Assembly: GCF_004402495.1 (NCBI RefSeq)
Contig: NZ_SOFH01000007.1
Span: 68,183-132,182 of the forward strand
Direction of reading: 5' to 3'
Length of the DNA stretch: 64,000 nt
From: Cryobacterium sp. HLT2-28
Lineage (GTDB): Bacteria > Actinomycetota > Actinomycetes > Actinomycetales > Microbacteriaceae
In this document: positions 1 through 10,447 of the stretch, in pieces
How positions within the stretch are numbered: position 1 is the stretch's first letter
Layout of the letters: the number at the start of each line of letters is the position of its first letter
Program-made: the position numbers and the translations under genes
Notes under the pieces: model-generated
Told to the model about the DNA's origin: nothing
Seen by the model: the letters and a program-made list of their open reading frames with translations, nothing else
Databases searched by the model: none

Positions 1-67
1 TTTCGAAACCCGCGGCATCCGTTGCCCGTGGAAGCGGCGTGTCGCGAGAATCTCCATCCCGAACGGC
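1..67. repeat. Inverted-repeat intergenic element, copy A (cut by window start)
   Basis: The right part of a dispersed palindromic element. It ends in the arm gcgtgtcgcgagaatctcc followed by atccc. It matches copy B (1129-1205) with only about three mismatches over roughly 60 bases. The left arm lies outside the window. It sits directly downstream of the AbiEi/DUF559 gene. Confidence 0.75.
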
Positions 68-77
68 GGGCGCGGGG

Positions 78-977
78 TCAGAGCGGATCGTCGGCGTGCA
101 GGATGACCCGGCCGAAGCGGCGGGTCTGCTCCCGTTTGGCGTCGTCGACCACGCGTGTGATGCTGAGGAACGTCGTCTCCCAGTCGTACATCACCTGGTC
201 GTGGGTGAGCCGGAGCGCCCGGCGGCCCAGGCCCTCCGTCTTGAGGTCGCGGTTCCGGTCGAAGTGGAACCGGTCAGGGCCGTGCCACTTCTCGCCGTCG
301 GTCTCCAGGGCGACGCAGTCCTCGACGAGCAGGTCCTCGTCGCCGACTCCCGTGACCTGCACCTGGGCGACCACGGTGTAACCGGCGTGCCGGAGCCGTC
401 GCCGCACGATGGTCTCCATGCCCGACCCGGCCGTGAATTCCAGCTCACGGATGCCCCGCTGCAGCCGGGCGGGCGCCCGCCCGCAGACCCGCCGCACCTC
501 GTCGACCGTGAGCAGACGTTCGTGCACCGCGGACTCGAGGCAGGCGATCGCGTTCTCCTCGTCGAGGCAGCGGATGGCCTGCCACACGGCCTCCATCGGA
601 GAGACCAGCCAGGATCGCCGGGAGTCGGGGAACCGGGGGACCGCCCAGTGGTAGTGGATCGGCCGCCCGTTCCGGTCGGCGGCCGGCCGGTCGCCGCGGG
701 CGTGCGGCGGAAGCTGCAGGTGGAGGGAGCGGTCGAGCCCGGTCCAGACCCCGGCCCGGCGGAGGGCGCTGAGGCAGCTGATCCGGCCGAAGGCCGCTGT
801 GGCGGTTCGCTGGTCAGGGTCGGCATGGGCGCAGACGTAGACGCCGCGCACCGCACGGGCCACGGCCCCGCCGGCGAGGGCGTCGCGCAGGGCGCCGGGG
901 GAGACTCCGCGGCGCCGGAGTTCGGCCGTCGTCGCGACGTGGCCGAGCGAACAGATGACGGATGCCGCGCTGTGCAT
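78..977 (-). CDS. AbiEi-like winged-helix / DUF559 (Vsr-like) endonuclease domain protein
   Basis: A 299-residue protein. The N-terminal ~50 residues resemble the AbiEi antitoxin helix-turn-helix, with an ATTAELRRRGVS-type segment. The C-terminal third (about residues 185-275) resembles the DUF559/Vsr-like endonuclease fold: an acidic LETDGEKWHG stretch, then FDRNRDLKTEGLG and a conserved RLTHDQV segment. Such orphan proteins are common and multicopy in Microbacteriaceae and are usually annotated as type IV TA or endonuclease-domain proteins. Their function is unproven. I chose the ATG at 977 because that is where the recognisable domain starts. The frame stays open upstream to 1202, but that extension would be translated out of the palindromic repeat. 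No partner toxin gene is adjacent. The gene is bracketed by two near-identical intergenic elements. Confidence 0.75.
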   Translation of the reverse strand: MHSAASVICSLGHVATTAELRRRGVSPGALRDALAGGAVARAVRGVYVCAHADPDQRTATAAFGRISCLSALRRAGVWTGLDRSLHLQLPPHARGDRPAADRNGRPIHYHWAVPRFPDSRRSWLVSPMEAVWQAIRCLDEENAIACLESAVHERLLTVDEVRRVCGRAPARLQRGIRELEFTAGSGMETIVRRRLRHAGYTVVAQVQVTGVGDEDLLVEDCVALETDGEKWHGPDRFHFDRNRDLKTEGLGRRALRLTHDQVMYDWETTFLSITRVVDDAKREQTRRFGRVILHADDPL

Positions 978-1128
978 GCGCTCAGGGTCCGCCGGCCGTG
1001 GCCGGCCGCGGCGGAACGCGGGCGATGCGTGAGAAGCGGCGTTCCGCGAGCGCTGTGGGGGGATGGCGAGCCGCGGGCTGTCGCGGACCTTCGGCGCGGG
1101 CGGTTGGGCCGCGCCGACGCATGCCGCG

Positions 1129-1205
1129 GGGATGGAGTTTTTCGCGCCCCGCGGCATCCGTCGCCCGTGGAAGCGGCGTGTCGCGAGAATCTCCATCCCC
1201 AACGG
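1129..1205. repeat. Inverted-repeat intergenic element, copy B
   Basis: The left arm is ggggatggagtttttcgcg (1129 on) and the right arm is cgtgtcgcgagaatctccat (about 1177-1197). The ends are complementary (ggatggag/ctccatcc). It lies between the DUF559 gene and dnaX and is nearly identical to copy A on the other side of the DUF559 gene. Confidence 0.75.
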
Positions 1206-1326
1206 GGTGAGCCCGGTGAGCCCGGTGAGCGCGGTGAGCGCGGGGGCGGTCGGTGGCGACGGATGCCGCGCCGGGGCCGTCCACAGGCCGGGGCGGACTG
1301 TCAGTGGCGCCGACTACGATTGACCC

Positions 1327-4300
1327 GTGGTTACCGCCCTGTATCGCCGCTACCGGCCAGAGACCTTTGCCGAGATGATCGGCCAGTCCCAGGTGACCGA
1401 ACCCCTGATGACTGCGCTGCGCACGAATCGGGTGAATCACGCCTACCTGTTCAGCGGCCCCCGCGGCTGCGGCAAGACGACGTCCGCCCGCATCCTCGCC
1501 CGCTGCCTGAACTGCGCCGAGGGCCCGACCGACACCCCGTGCGGCGTCTGCCCGAGCTGCGTCGAGCTGTCCCGCGACGGCGGCGGCTCGCTCGACGTGG
1601 TCGAGATCGACGCGGCCAGCCACAACGGCGTCGACGACGCCCGGGACATCCGTGAGCGCGCCATCTTCGCGCCGGCCCGCGACCGCTACAAGATCTTCAT
1701 CCTCGACGAGGCGCACATGGTCACGCCGCAGGGCTTCAACGCGCTGCTCAAGATCGTCGAAGAGCCGCCGGAGCACGTCAAGTTCATCTTCGCGACGACG
1801 GAGCCCGAAAAGGTGATCGGCACCATCCGTTCGCGCACGCACCACTACCCGTTCCGGCTGGTGCCGCCCGGGCCGATGCTCGAATACGTCCAGACTCTCT
1901 GTGAGAGCGAGACCATGACGGTCGCGCCCGGGGTGCTGCCGCTCGTCGTGCGCGCCGGCGGCGGATCGCCCCGTGACACCCTGTCCCTGCTCGACCAGCT
2001 GATGGCCGGCTCCGACGGGCACTCCGTGGAATACGAGCGCGCCGTCGCGCTGCTCGGCTACACCAACGCGTCCCTGCTCGACGAGTCCATCGATGCGATC
2101 GCCGCGCGCGACCCATCCGCCGCGTTCGACGCGGTCGACCGGGTCATCCAGACCGGGCAGGACCCGCGGCGTTTCGTCGAGGACCTGCTCGAGCGCATGC
2201 GTGACCTGATCATCGTCGCGGCGACCTCCGCCGCGGGCGCAGCGGCCGTGCTCCGCGGCGTGCCGCAGGACGAGCTCGACCGGATGGCCCTGCAGGCCGC
2301 CAAGTTCGGCCCCGCAGAGCTGTCGCGCACCGCCGACATCCTCAACGCCGCGCTGACCGAGATGACCGGCGCCACCTCGCCGCGCCTCCACCTCGAACTG
2401 ATGATCGCCCGGGTGCTCATCCCCGCCAGCGACGACTCCACCCGCGGTGCCCTCGCCCGGGTCGAACGGCTCGAACGCCGGATCGGCGTCGACGGGGGCG
2501 CCGGTTCCGTGGTCGCGGTCGACTCCGCGAACTCCGTCCGCCAGACGACGGATGCCGCGCCCGCCCCGGCGACAGCGACCGCCCCGGCGACACCGGCGGC
2601 TTCCGCCCGGCCGGCGACCTCCGCGAATCCCGCAGCGACTCCGCCCGCGGGTCGCACGACCTCGGACCCCACGGCGGTCTCGGGCAGCACGACCTCGGGC
2701 AGCACGACGGTCTCGGCCGGCGCCGGCTCGACCGCCCCAGCCGCCCCGGCTGCGCCCGCTCCGCGCGCCGTCCCGGCGGCCGAAGTCGCGGCATCCGTCA
2801 CCGTGCGCCCGGTCGGACCGGTCACCTTCCAGCAGGTGAGGGATGCCTGGCCCGAGGTGCTCGAGGCCGTTCAGGCCGCAAAGACCAGCGCCTGGCTGGT
2901 GCTCTACACCGCCAAGGCCTTGGAACTGCGCGACGGCGACCTGCTCGTTCTGTCGTTCCCGAGCCAGAAAGACGTCGAGGGGCTCAAACAGCCCGCCGCG
3001 CCGGGCCAGGGCGTCGGCGACTTCCTCAAGCGCGCGATCAACGACGTGCTCGGCTTCACGCCGCGTCTCACCGCCAGGGTCGACCGCCCGGGCGGCCCCG
3101 ACGGCGGCGGCAGCGGCGGCGCAGGGGCGCCGTCCGCCCTGCGGACCCCCGTGGGCCCGTCGGCATCCGCCCGCACCGAAGACCGGAGTGTTCCGGAACG
3201 GTCCGGAGCCGCGGCCAACCGCGGGGGAGCAGGGCGCGCCGCCGGAGACACGACTGTTCCGGCGACCGAGCCGGCGCCGCCCACCGACGACGACGCACCG
3301 CCGGCCGAGGACACGCCGCCCGACACCGAGCCCGGCACCGGTTCCGACGCCGAGTCCGGCATCGGCTCCGAGTCCGGCTCCGGCTCCGAGTCCGGCTCCG
3401 GCTCCGGTTCCGGCTCCGACGCCGAGTCCGACGCCGAGTCCGACCCGGAGCGCGAGAGAGTGCTCAACGCCGCTTCCGACCCGGAGGCTGAAGGCCTGCC
3501 CGGTGCCGATCCGAGCGTGCCCGGTGCCGATCCGAGCGTGCCCGGTGCCGAGCCGAGCGTGCCGGGCGCAGCGCCGAGCGTGCCCGGCGGTGAGCCGATC
3601 GTTCCCCAGTCTGAGCCGGCGCGCGCGCCTGGGCGCGCTGCCGCCGCTGATGCCAACGCCAACGCCGATGCCAACGCCAACGCCGATGCTGATGCCGACG
3701 GCTCCGATGCCGGTTCCGGCCTCGACGCCGATTACCGCGCGGGTTCCGGCCTCGACGCCGATTCCCGCGCGGGTTCCGGCCCAGGCTCACCGGCGCAGCA
3801 GCGCTCGGAGCATCCGGCCAGGCCCGCGGCGTCGACCGGAGAGACAGTCACCGCCTGGGCGACCGCGGTCATCCCCGGCTCGGCATCAGCGCCGACTCCG
3901 GCCGCCAGGCCGGTCCCGGCCGCCGCGCCCGCTTCGGCCGCGGAGCCTGCGCGGGCCGCCGCGCCCGCTTCGGCCGTCGTACGCGCGGCAAGGAGCGGCA
4001 CCCCCGCGGCGCAGTCGTCCGCCGATGACGAGCCGCCGCCCTACGACGACGGCGATGTGCCTCCCGATGACGAGTATCCGCCCGACCGCTTCGACAGGTC
4101 GGCGCGTCCACCGGAATCCGCGCCGGACCCCCGGTCACCCGTTGTGGTGTCCGCCGCCCCCTCCGGTGCAGGTATCCAGCCCTCTGCCACAGCCACAGCC
4201 GCCGCCACTCGCACGGCACCGCAGGCGGGCAGGGCCCCGGCAGGCGCCGCGGCCCGCCGCGCACCGGCCTTCGCCGAGAAGCAGCGCTACGGGGAATCGG

Positions 4301-4377
4301 TCGTCCGCGAGATCCTCGGCGCGACCTTCCTCGAAGAACAAGACCACATCCCGGTATCCCGAAGCAGAGGCGACTAG
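1327..4377 (+). CDS. dnaX: DNA polymerase III subunit gamma/tau
   Basis: Clamp-loader ATPase of the replicative polymerase, 1016 residues from a GTG start. The AAA+ module is complete: Walker A GPRGCGKT at residues 44-51, zinc-site cysteines C63/C72/C75/C78, Walker B DEAH at 127-130 and a sensor/arginine-finger region near TIRSRTHHY at about 167-173. Clamp-loader domain III continues to about residue 375. From about 395 to 990 the protein is an unusually long, low-complexity Ala/Pro/Gly/Ser/Asp linker interrupted by a tau-like segment (residues ~500-590, VTFQQVRDAWPEVLEAV). It contains tandem repeats such as VPGADPS, NANADA and GSGLDADSRA. The last ~40 residues (YGESVVREILGATFLEEQ) are the conserved tau tail, so the frame is intact. 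The gene lies 3 nt upstream of recR. Confidence 0.96.
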   Translation: MVTALYRRYRPETFAEMIGQSQVTEPLMTALRTNRVNHAYLFSGPRGCGKTTSARILARCLNCAEGPTDTPCGVCPSCVELSRDGGGSLDVVEIDAASHNGVDDARDIRERAIFAPARDRYKIFILDEAHMVTPQGFNALLKIVEEPPEHVKFIFATTEPEKVIGTIRSRTHHYPFRLVPPGPMLEYVQTLCESETMTVAPGVLPLVVRAGGGSPRDTLSLLDQLMAGSDGHSVEYERAVALLGYTNASLLDESIDAIAARDPSAAFDAVDRVIQTGQDPRRFVEDLLERMRDLIIVAATSAAGAAAVLRGVPQDELDRMALQAAKFGPAELSRTADILNAALTEMTGATSPRLHLELMIARVLIPASDDSTRGALARVERLERRIGVDGGAGSVVAVDSANSVRQTTDAAPAPATATAPATPAASARPATSANPAATPPAGRTTSDPTAVSGSTTSGSTTVSAGAGSTAPAAPAAPAPRAVPAAEVAASVTVRPVGPVTFQQVRDAWPEVLEAVQAAKTSAWLVLYTAKALELRDGDLLVLSFPSQKDVEGLKQPAAPGQGVGDFLKRAINDVLGFTPRLTARVDRPGGPDGGGSGGAGAPSALRTPVGPSASARTEDRSVPERSGAAANRGGAGRAAGDTTVPATEPAPPTDDDAPPAEDTPPDTEPGTGSDAESGIGSESGSGSESGSGSGSGSDAESDAESDPERERVLNAASDPEAEGLPGADPSVPGADPSVPGAEPSVPGAAPSVPGGEPIVPQSEPARAPGRAAAADANANADANANADADADGSDAGSGLDADYRAGSGLDADSRAGSGPGSPAQQRSEHPARPAASTGETVTAWATAVIPGSASAPTPAARPVPAAAPASAAEPARAAAPASAVVRAARSGTPAAQSSADDEPPPYDDGDVPPDDEYPPDRFDRSARPPESAPDPRSPVVVSAAPSGAGIQPSATATAAATRTAPQAGRAPAGAAARRAPAFAEKQRYGESVVREILGATFLEEQDHIPVSRSRGD
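3490..3790 (+). repeat. Tandem coding repeats in the dnaX linker
   Basis: Short in-frame tandem repeats encode VPGADPS-like heptads (about 3496-3600), NANADANANA (about 3650-3700) and two copies of a GSGLDADxRA unit (about 3712-3780). They lie in the disordered linker of gamma/tau and could vary in length between strains. Confidence 0.7.
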
Positions 4378-4380
4378 TCC

Positions 4381-4980
4381 ATGTACGAAGGCATCGTTCA
4401 GGAACTGATCGACGAACTCGGCCGGCTCCCCGGCATCGGCCCGAAGTCGGCCCAGCGGATCGCATTCCACATCCTGCAGACCGAGCAGTTCGACGTGACC
4501 CGCCTCGCGAACGTGCTGCTCGAGGTGCGCGACAAGGTGCGGTTCTGCTCCATCTGCGGCAACGTCTCCGAACAGGAGACCTGCCTGATCTGCCGCGACC
4601 CCCGCCGCAACCCGGCCATGATCTGCGTCGTCGAAGAGGCCAAGGACGTCGTCGCGATCGAACGCACCCGCGAGTTCAAGGGGCTTTACCACGTGCTCGG
4701 CGGTGCGATCAGCCCCATCGACGGCATCGGACCCGACGACCTGCGCATTCGCCAGCTGATGCAGCGCCTCGCCGACAACACGGTGCAGGAAGTCATCATC
4801 GCGACCGACCCCAACCTCGAGGGCGAGGCGACGGCCACCTACCTGTCCCGGCTGCTCACGACGCTCGAGATCAAGGTCACCCGCCTCGCGTCGGGGCTGC
4901 CGGTCGGCGGCGACCTGGAATACGCCGACGAGGTCACCCTGGGCCGGGCCTTCGAGGGTCGACGCACCGTCACGCACTGA
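4381..4980 (+). CDS. recR: Recombination mediator protein RecR
   Basis: A 199-residue RecR of normal family length that works with RecO/RecF in loading RecA at gaps. An HhH region with [13 protein letters not shown] (residues 15-27), a four-cysteine zinc finger (C56, C59, C68, C71) and a TOPRIM domain from about residue 80 are all present. The ATG lies 3 nt after the dnaX stop, the usual dnaX-recR arrangement, so the two are probably cotranscribed. Confidence 0.96.
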   Translation: MYEGIVQELIDELGRLPGIGPKSAQRIAFHILQTEQFDVTRLANVLLEVRDKVRFCSICGNVSEQETCLICRDPRRNPAMICVVEEAKDVVAIERTREFKGLYHVLGGAISPIDGIGPDDLRIRQLMQRLADNTVQEVIIATDPNLEGEATATYLSRLLTTLEIKVTRLASGLPVGGDLEYADEVTLGRAFEGRRTVTH

Positions 4981-5032
4981 CCGAGGCCGCCCTGGGGATG
5001 CCCGTCCACGCCGCGCCCCGGCATCCGTCACC

Positions 5033-5115
5033 CACGTTCGATCGGAGTTCCTTGCGACACGCCGCCGCCGGCGCCCGTCCAGACGGCGTGTCGCAAGGAA
5101 CTCCGATCCAACGTG
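5033..5115. repeat. Inverted-repeat intergenic element, copy C (near-perfect palindrome)
   Basis: The best preserved member. The left arm at 5033-5064 and right arm at 5084-5115 are each 32 bases and complementary with a single mismatch, separated by a ~19-base GC-rich loop. The core of each arm is gatcggagttccttgcgaca and its complement. It lies between recR and lysC and could act as a bidirectional terminator or a REP-like element. The family shares core words (ggagttycttgcgacacgcc) with copies A, B, D and E. Confidence 0.85.
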
Positions 5116-5141
5116 CCCGGTGCCCGGCGCACAGCGTCACA

Positions 5142-5173
5142 TTGCCGCCGCCGAATACAAACGCATTTATGAT
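5142..5173 (+). promoter_or_regulatory. Candidate lysC promoter
   Basis: A good -10 match, TATGAT, at 5168-5173. A weak -35-like ttgccg at 5142-5147 is spaced about 20 nt away. The start codon follows 45 nt downstream with a caggag ribosome site at about 5207-5212. Motif inspection only. Confidence 0.4.
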
Positions 5174-5218
5174 GGGACCTTGGGCCGTGCCCGCCTACCC
5201 GATGTTCAGGAGTCCCAC

Positions 5219-6556
5219 GTGAGCTTGATCGTGCAGAAGTTCGGCGGTTCGTCCGTCGCCGACGCGGAAAGCATCAAGCGCGTGGCCAAGCGCATCGTCG
5301 ACACCCGCAAGGCCGGCAACGAGGTCGTCGTCGCCGTCTCCGCGATGGGCGACTCGACCGACGAACTCCTCGACCTGGCCCACCAGGTCACCCCGATCCC
5401 CGCCCCGCGCGAACTCGACATGCTCCTCACCGCGGGCGAGCGCATCTCGATGGCGCTGCTGGCGATGGCGATCAAGAGCATGGGCTACGACGCCCGCTCC
5501 TTCACCGGCAGCCAGGCCGGCATGATCACGGATGCCCACCACGGCGCCGCCCGCATCGTCGACGTGACCCCGGGCCGCATCCGTGACGCCCTCGACGACG
5601 GGGCCGTGGCGATCGTCGCCGGCTTCCAGGGCTTCAACCGAGACACCAAGGACATCACCACCCTCGGCCGCGGCGGCTCCGACACCACCGCCGTCGCCCT
5701 CGCCGCCGCCCTGGGCGCCGACATCTGCGAGATCTACACAGATGTCGACGGCGTCTTCACGGCCGACCCCCGCGTCGTGCCGCGCGCGCACAAGCTCGAC
5801 CGGATCACGAGCGAGGAAATGCTCGAGCTCGCCGCCGCCGGCGCCAAGGTGCTCTACATTCGCGCGGTGGAATACGCCCGGCGGCACGGGGTGACCCTGC
5901 ACGTACGGTCCTCGTTCAACAACAACCTCGGCACCATCGTCTACAACTCGGAGACGACCAGCCCGACCAGCGCAATCCCGATCTCGTCGGTCCCCGAGGC
6001 CGCCGAGCCCAATCCCGCATCCTCGAATGGAGAGACAGTGGAAGAGCCAATCATCGCCGGGGTCGCCGCCGACCTGAGCGAAGCCAAGGTCACGGTCGTC
6101 GGTGTCCCCGACATCCCCGGCAAGGCCGCGCAGATCTTCAAGATCGTCGCGAAGACGAACGCGAACGTGGACATGATCGTCCAGAACGTGTCCGCCGCGT
6201 CCACGGGGCTGACCGACATCTCCTTCACCCTCCCCAAGTCGGAGGGCCAGCAGGTGCTCACCGCGCTGACCAACGAGCAGGACAACGTGGGCTTCGCCGG
6301 CCTGCAGTACGACGACCAGATCGGCAAGCTGGCGCTCGTCGGCGCCGGGATGCGCACCAACACCGGCGTCTCGGCCCGGCTGTTCGAGGCGCTCTACGAG
6401 GCCGGGATCAACATCGAGATGATCTCGACCAGTGAGATCCGCATCTCCGTCGTCACCCGCGCCGACACCATCAACGAGGCGCTCCGGGTGGTGCACACGG
6501 CCTTCGGGCTCGACTCCGCCGACGACGCGATCGTGCACGGCGGCACCGGCCGCTAG
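5219..6556 (+). CDS. lysC: Aspartate kinase
   Basis: Phosphorylates aspartate in the first step of Lys/Thr/Met synthesis; 445 residues. The KFGGSSV nucleotide/substrate motif is at the N terminus, [11 protein letters not shown] in the kinase core, and two ACT domains occupy the C-terminal third ([17 protein letters not shown] and LALVGAGM segments). I chose the GTG at 5219 because it follows a caggag ribosome site by 6 nt and starts at the conserved SLIVQKFGG. An internal in-frame GTG at 6038 has its own ggagag site and begins with the residues that start the beta subunit in Corynebacterium, so alpha and beta subunits are probably both made. asd follows 188 nt downstream. Confidence 0.95.
   Translation: MSLIVQKFGGSSVADAESIKRVAKRIVDTRKAGNEVVVAVSAMGDSTDELLDLAHQVTPIPAPRELDMLLTAGERISMALLAMAIKSMGYDARSFTGSQAGMITDAHHGAARIVDVTPGRIRDALDDGAVAIVAGFQGFNRDTKDITTLGRGGSDTTAVALAAALGADICEIYTDVDGVFTADPRVVPRAHKLDRITSEEMLELAAAGAKVLYIRAVEYARRHGVTLHVRSSFNNNLGTIVYNSETTSPTSAIPISSVPEAAEPNPASSNGETVEEPIIAGVAADLSEAKVTVVGVPDIPGKAAQIFKIVAKTNANVDMIVQNVSAASTGLTDISFTLPKSEGQQVLTALTNEQDNVGFAGLQYDDQIGKLALVGAGMRTNTGVSARLFEALYEAGINIEMISTSEIRISVVTRADTINEALRVVHTAFGLDSADDAIVHGGTGR
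6026..6040 (+). promoter_or_regulatory. Internal ribosome site and GTG start for the aspartokinase beta subunit
   Basis: ATGGAGAG (6026-6033) precedes an in-frame GTG (6038-6040) within lysC. The product would start [10 protein letters not shown], matching the internal-start position known for Corynebacterium glutamicum LysC-beta. Predicted product: about 172 residues holding the ACT regulatory domains. Confidence 0.6.
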
Positions 6557-6606
6557 CCGGCATCCGTCCGGCCCTGCCGCCTCGGCAGCGCCGACGCCGC
6601 TTCGCG

Positions 6607-6685
6607 CATAACTCCTGCAATTTCGACTGAGATCCGCCGGGAGTGCCGCCTCCAGCCACGAACTGGAAGAATTGCAGGATTTATG
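6607..6685. repeat. Inverted repeat between lysC and asd
   Basis: Arms cataactcctgcaatt (6607-6622) and aattgcaggatttatg (6670-6685) pair with one mismatch across a ~47-base spacer. Its sequence is unrelated to the A-E element family. Possible attenuator, terminator or miniature element. Confidence 0.6.
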
Positions 6686-6693
6686 AACATTGA

Positions 6694-7806
<1,113 letters not shown>

Positions 7807-7918
7807 GCCGAGCGGATCCGGCCCGCCGGGTCCTGCCCGCACGACCGGTCTCGCCTCCGCCCCCGCGCCCCGCGGGACACCGGGAGTGGGGGGCGCAGGC
7901 ACGGCGGCCGGTGCACTA

Positions 7919-10384
7919 ATGTTTGGAAACATGGGCGGGTATTCGGTGGCAGCAAACGTGAGACGCTACGGCCTCGCCGTCTTCGCCGCAGCGGCCCTCC
8001 TGACGATCGTCGTCGCGGTGATCTCCCTCGTGCCGGCTCCGCAGGAGCACTGGGCCGTCGCCACAGTCGGGGTGCTCTGCGCCGGGGTGCTCGAACTCAC
8101 CTGGGTGCGTCTCGGCAGCGTCGCGCACCGCAGCCCGATGATCGCCCTCCCGGTTCTCGCCCTGCCGGCCCTCGCCACCCTGCTGCCGATGCAGACGGCG
8201 ATCGGGACGATCGCGCTCGGCGTGCTCCTGGCCGTTCTCCTCGAAGCGGGCCGCCTCACTGTCGCCCTCTACAGCGCCGGCCTGCAAAGCCTGGGCGGGC
8301 TCGTCTCCGTCGGCCTGTTCGCCGGTCTGCGGGCCCTCGGAATCACCGACCTCGCCGCGGTGGCCGCGGCCTGCGCCGGCTACATCGGATTCGTGCTCCT
8401 GGTGGAGATTTTGCGCAAACGGATCATCGATCCCCCCGTCGACCGGGGCGGGCGCCCGCTGCTCTGCCCGCTGCGGCTGACCGGCGCGCTCCTGGGCGCC
8501 GTCCTCGTCGCCGTGGTCGGCGCGCTCTGGAGCGACGCCGGCCCGCCGTTCCTGGTCGAGGTGAGCGCGACCGTGAACACGCTCGAGGTGCTCCTCGGAA
8601 TCGTGATCGTGGCCTCGATCGTCAAGGTCGTCTCCGTCTTCGCCGACATGCGGCGACGGCTGGCGGGCCTGGTCGCCGGCGCCAGCTCCCTGAGCGCGGA
8701 TGCCGAGACCGGCGCGCGGTCAGGGGCCGAGATCGCCGAGGTGCTCTGCCAGGCCGTCGCCGACTCGGTCGGGGTCGAAGCGGTCGTCGTGCGGGGCGAG
8801 CCGGCCCGGCCCGGTGAGATCAGCCTGCCGCTGTCGTTCGTCGCGCCGGGCGCCGCGCGGTACATCGTGGTCAGCCGCGATGCGATGGACGGCGCCTTCA
8901 CCGGGAACGACCGCCGGGCGCTCGCGGCCCTGGTCACGACCGCCGAGATGGTGGTCAAGGCCGGCCAGAACGTGGCGGGGCTGACCCTGCGGGCGAACAC
9001 CGACCCGCTCACCGGCCTGCCCAACTACGGCGCCTTCCAGGCCGCCCTCGCGAACATCAACGACCACCGCGACTACTCCGAGGCCCTCGCGGTGCTCTTC
9101 CTCGACCTCGACGACTTCAAACGCTTGAATGACCGGCACGGCCACGCGGCCGGCGACGAGGTGCTGCGCGAGCTCGGCCGGCGCCTGCGCGCCGTCGTGC
9201 GCCCCGACGACCTGGTCGCCCGGGTCGGCGGCGACGAGTTCGTGGTCATCCTGACCCACCTCACCTCCCTCGGTGAGGCGAAGGTCGTGGCCGAACGCAT
9301 CCTGGCCACCACCGGTGAGCCGCTCATCGTCGGCCCGACCACGTTCAACCCGATGATGAGCATCGGGCTGGCCTATTCCGCCCACCGGGAGACCGACGTC
9401 ACCCAGCTCGTGCAGGATGCCGACCGGGCCATGCTCGCGATCAAGAAGACCCGGCGCCGGGGCGGCTCAGCGCACGAGAGCAGCATCAACATCTCCAGCC
9501 ACCGCTCGAGCCAGATGAACGACATCATCGCCCGGGCCATCGACGAGGACCTGCTCGAACTCGCCTTCCAGCCCATCGTCAGCCTGATCACCGGCCAGAT
9601 CTGGGCGTTCGAAGCGCTCGTGCGCTACACCGACCCCGACCTGGGCCCGCTGTCGCCGCCGTCGATCGTGGAGAAGGCGAAGGGCCTGGGCCGGCTCGAC
9701 GCGATGACCCGGCAGGTCGCCGTGAAGGCCATGGCCGCGGCCGCCGACTTCCGGCTGGTCGAGCCCAGGGTCGTCTGCATGACCTTCAACGTTGAGGCCG
9801 GCCAGATCCTGCCCGACCGTGTCGGCACGTTCGTCGAGGACCTCGCCGACCGTTACCCCGGGATCTCGCTCTGCCTCGAGCTGAACGAGCGGTCGATGGC
9901 CAAGGTAACCCCGGCCATCCGTGCCCAGGCCGACCGGATGCGCGATCTCGGCCTGATGATCGCGCTCGACGACTACGGCTCCCAGGATTCCTCGGTCGAC
10001 TCGCTGGTGCGGATGCCGATGGACATCCTCAAGATCGACAAGAGCCTCGTCGACGACCTCGACGACATCCGGCAGCGCGAGGTGCTCACCGCGCTGCAGG
10101 GCTTCGGCGACAACCTCGAGTACTCGATGATCGTCGAGGGTGTGGAGAACGAGACCATGGCGTCGCACCTGAGTGCCCTCGGCATCCGCAGCGCCCAGGG
10201 CTTCCACTACGGCGTTCCGGAGAGCTTCGAGCACACCCTGAACCGGCTCGAGCAGTACGGTGCCGCCGCGGTGGTGCCGCGGATCATTCCCGCGCTGGTC
10301 CGGGACACATTCGACCCCGAGGGCGTTGCGGCGCTCCCGGCGGTTCCGGGCGCCCCCGGCCCATTCGCGGTGCCGGCGGCCTGA
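7919..10384 (+). CDS. Membrane-bound GGDEF-EAL bifunctional c-di-GMP protein
   Basis: About 821 residues. The N-terminal ~250 residues form roughly six to eight hydrophobic helices (MASE-like sensor). A GAF-like or linker segment follows, then a diguanylate cyclase domain with an intact GGDEF (RVGGDEFVVIL) and an RPDD inhibitory I-site five residues before it. A phosphodiesterase domain follows with EAL in FEALVRY, then ALDDYG and LKIDKSLV. Both catalytic motifs look complete, so it may synthesise and degrade c-di-GMP. The open frame extends far upstream through asd, but the membrane protein begins at ATG 7919 or the in-frame ATG at 7931; the ribosome site does not settle which. Possible partner of the riboswitch at 57968-58044. 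Confidence 0.88.
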   Translation: MFGNMGGYSVAANVRRYGLAVFAAAALLTIVVAVISLVPAPQEHWAVATVGVLCAGVLELTWVRLGSVAHRSPMIALPVLALPALATLLPMQTAIGTIALGVLLAVLLEAGRLTVALYSAGLQSLGGLVSVGLFAGLRALGITDLAAVAAACAGYIGFVLLVEILRKRIIDPPVDRGGRPLLCPLRLTGALLGAVLVAVVGALWSDAGPPFLVEVSATVNTLEVLLGIVIVASIVKVVSVFADMRRRLAGLVAGASSLSADAETGARSGAEIAEVLCQAVADSVGVEAVVVRGEPARPGEISLPLSFVAPGAARYIVVSRDAMDGAFTGNDRRALAALVTTAEMVVKAGQNVAGLTLRANTDPLTGLPNYGAFQAALANINDHRDYSEALAVLFLDLDDFKRLNDRHGHAAGDEVLRELGRRLRAVVRPDDLVARVGGDEFVVILTHLTSLGEAKVVAERILATTGEPLIVGPTTFNPMMSIGLAYSAHRETDVTQLVQDADRAMLAIKKTRRRGGSAHESSINISSHRSSQMNDIIARAIDEDLLELAFQPIVSLITGQIWAFEALVRYTDPDLGPLSPPSIVEKAKGLGRLDAMTRQVAVKAMAAAADFRLVEPRVVCMTFNVEAGQILPDRVGTFVEDLADRYPGISLCLELNERSMAKVTPAIRAQADRMRDLGLMIALDDYGSQDSSVDSLVRMPMDILKIDKSLVDDLDDIRQREVLTALQGFGDNLEYSMIVEGVENETMASHLSALGIRSAQGFHYGVPESFEHTLNRLEQYGAAAVVPRIIPALVRDTFDPEGVAALPAVPGAPGPFAVPAA

Positions 10385-10447
10385 TCGGCCGTCCACCGGC
10401 CGCCCACCGGCCGCCGCACGGGCCACCGCACCGGTTATTCTGGGGGG

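Noticed and set aside
78..1202. Longer start (374 aa) for the DUF559 protein
   Set aside because: The extra 75 residues come from the palindromic repeat and GC-rich spacer; the domain starts at 977.
1206..1326. Possible SRP RNA (ffs) gene upstream of dnaX
   Set aside because: The gene order made me look, but I see no conserved SRP Alu/S-domain words; only GC-rich repeats of ggtgagc.
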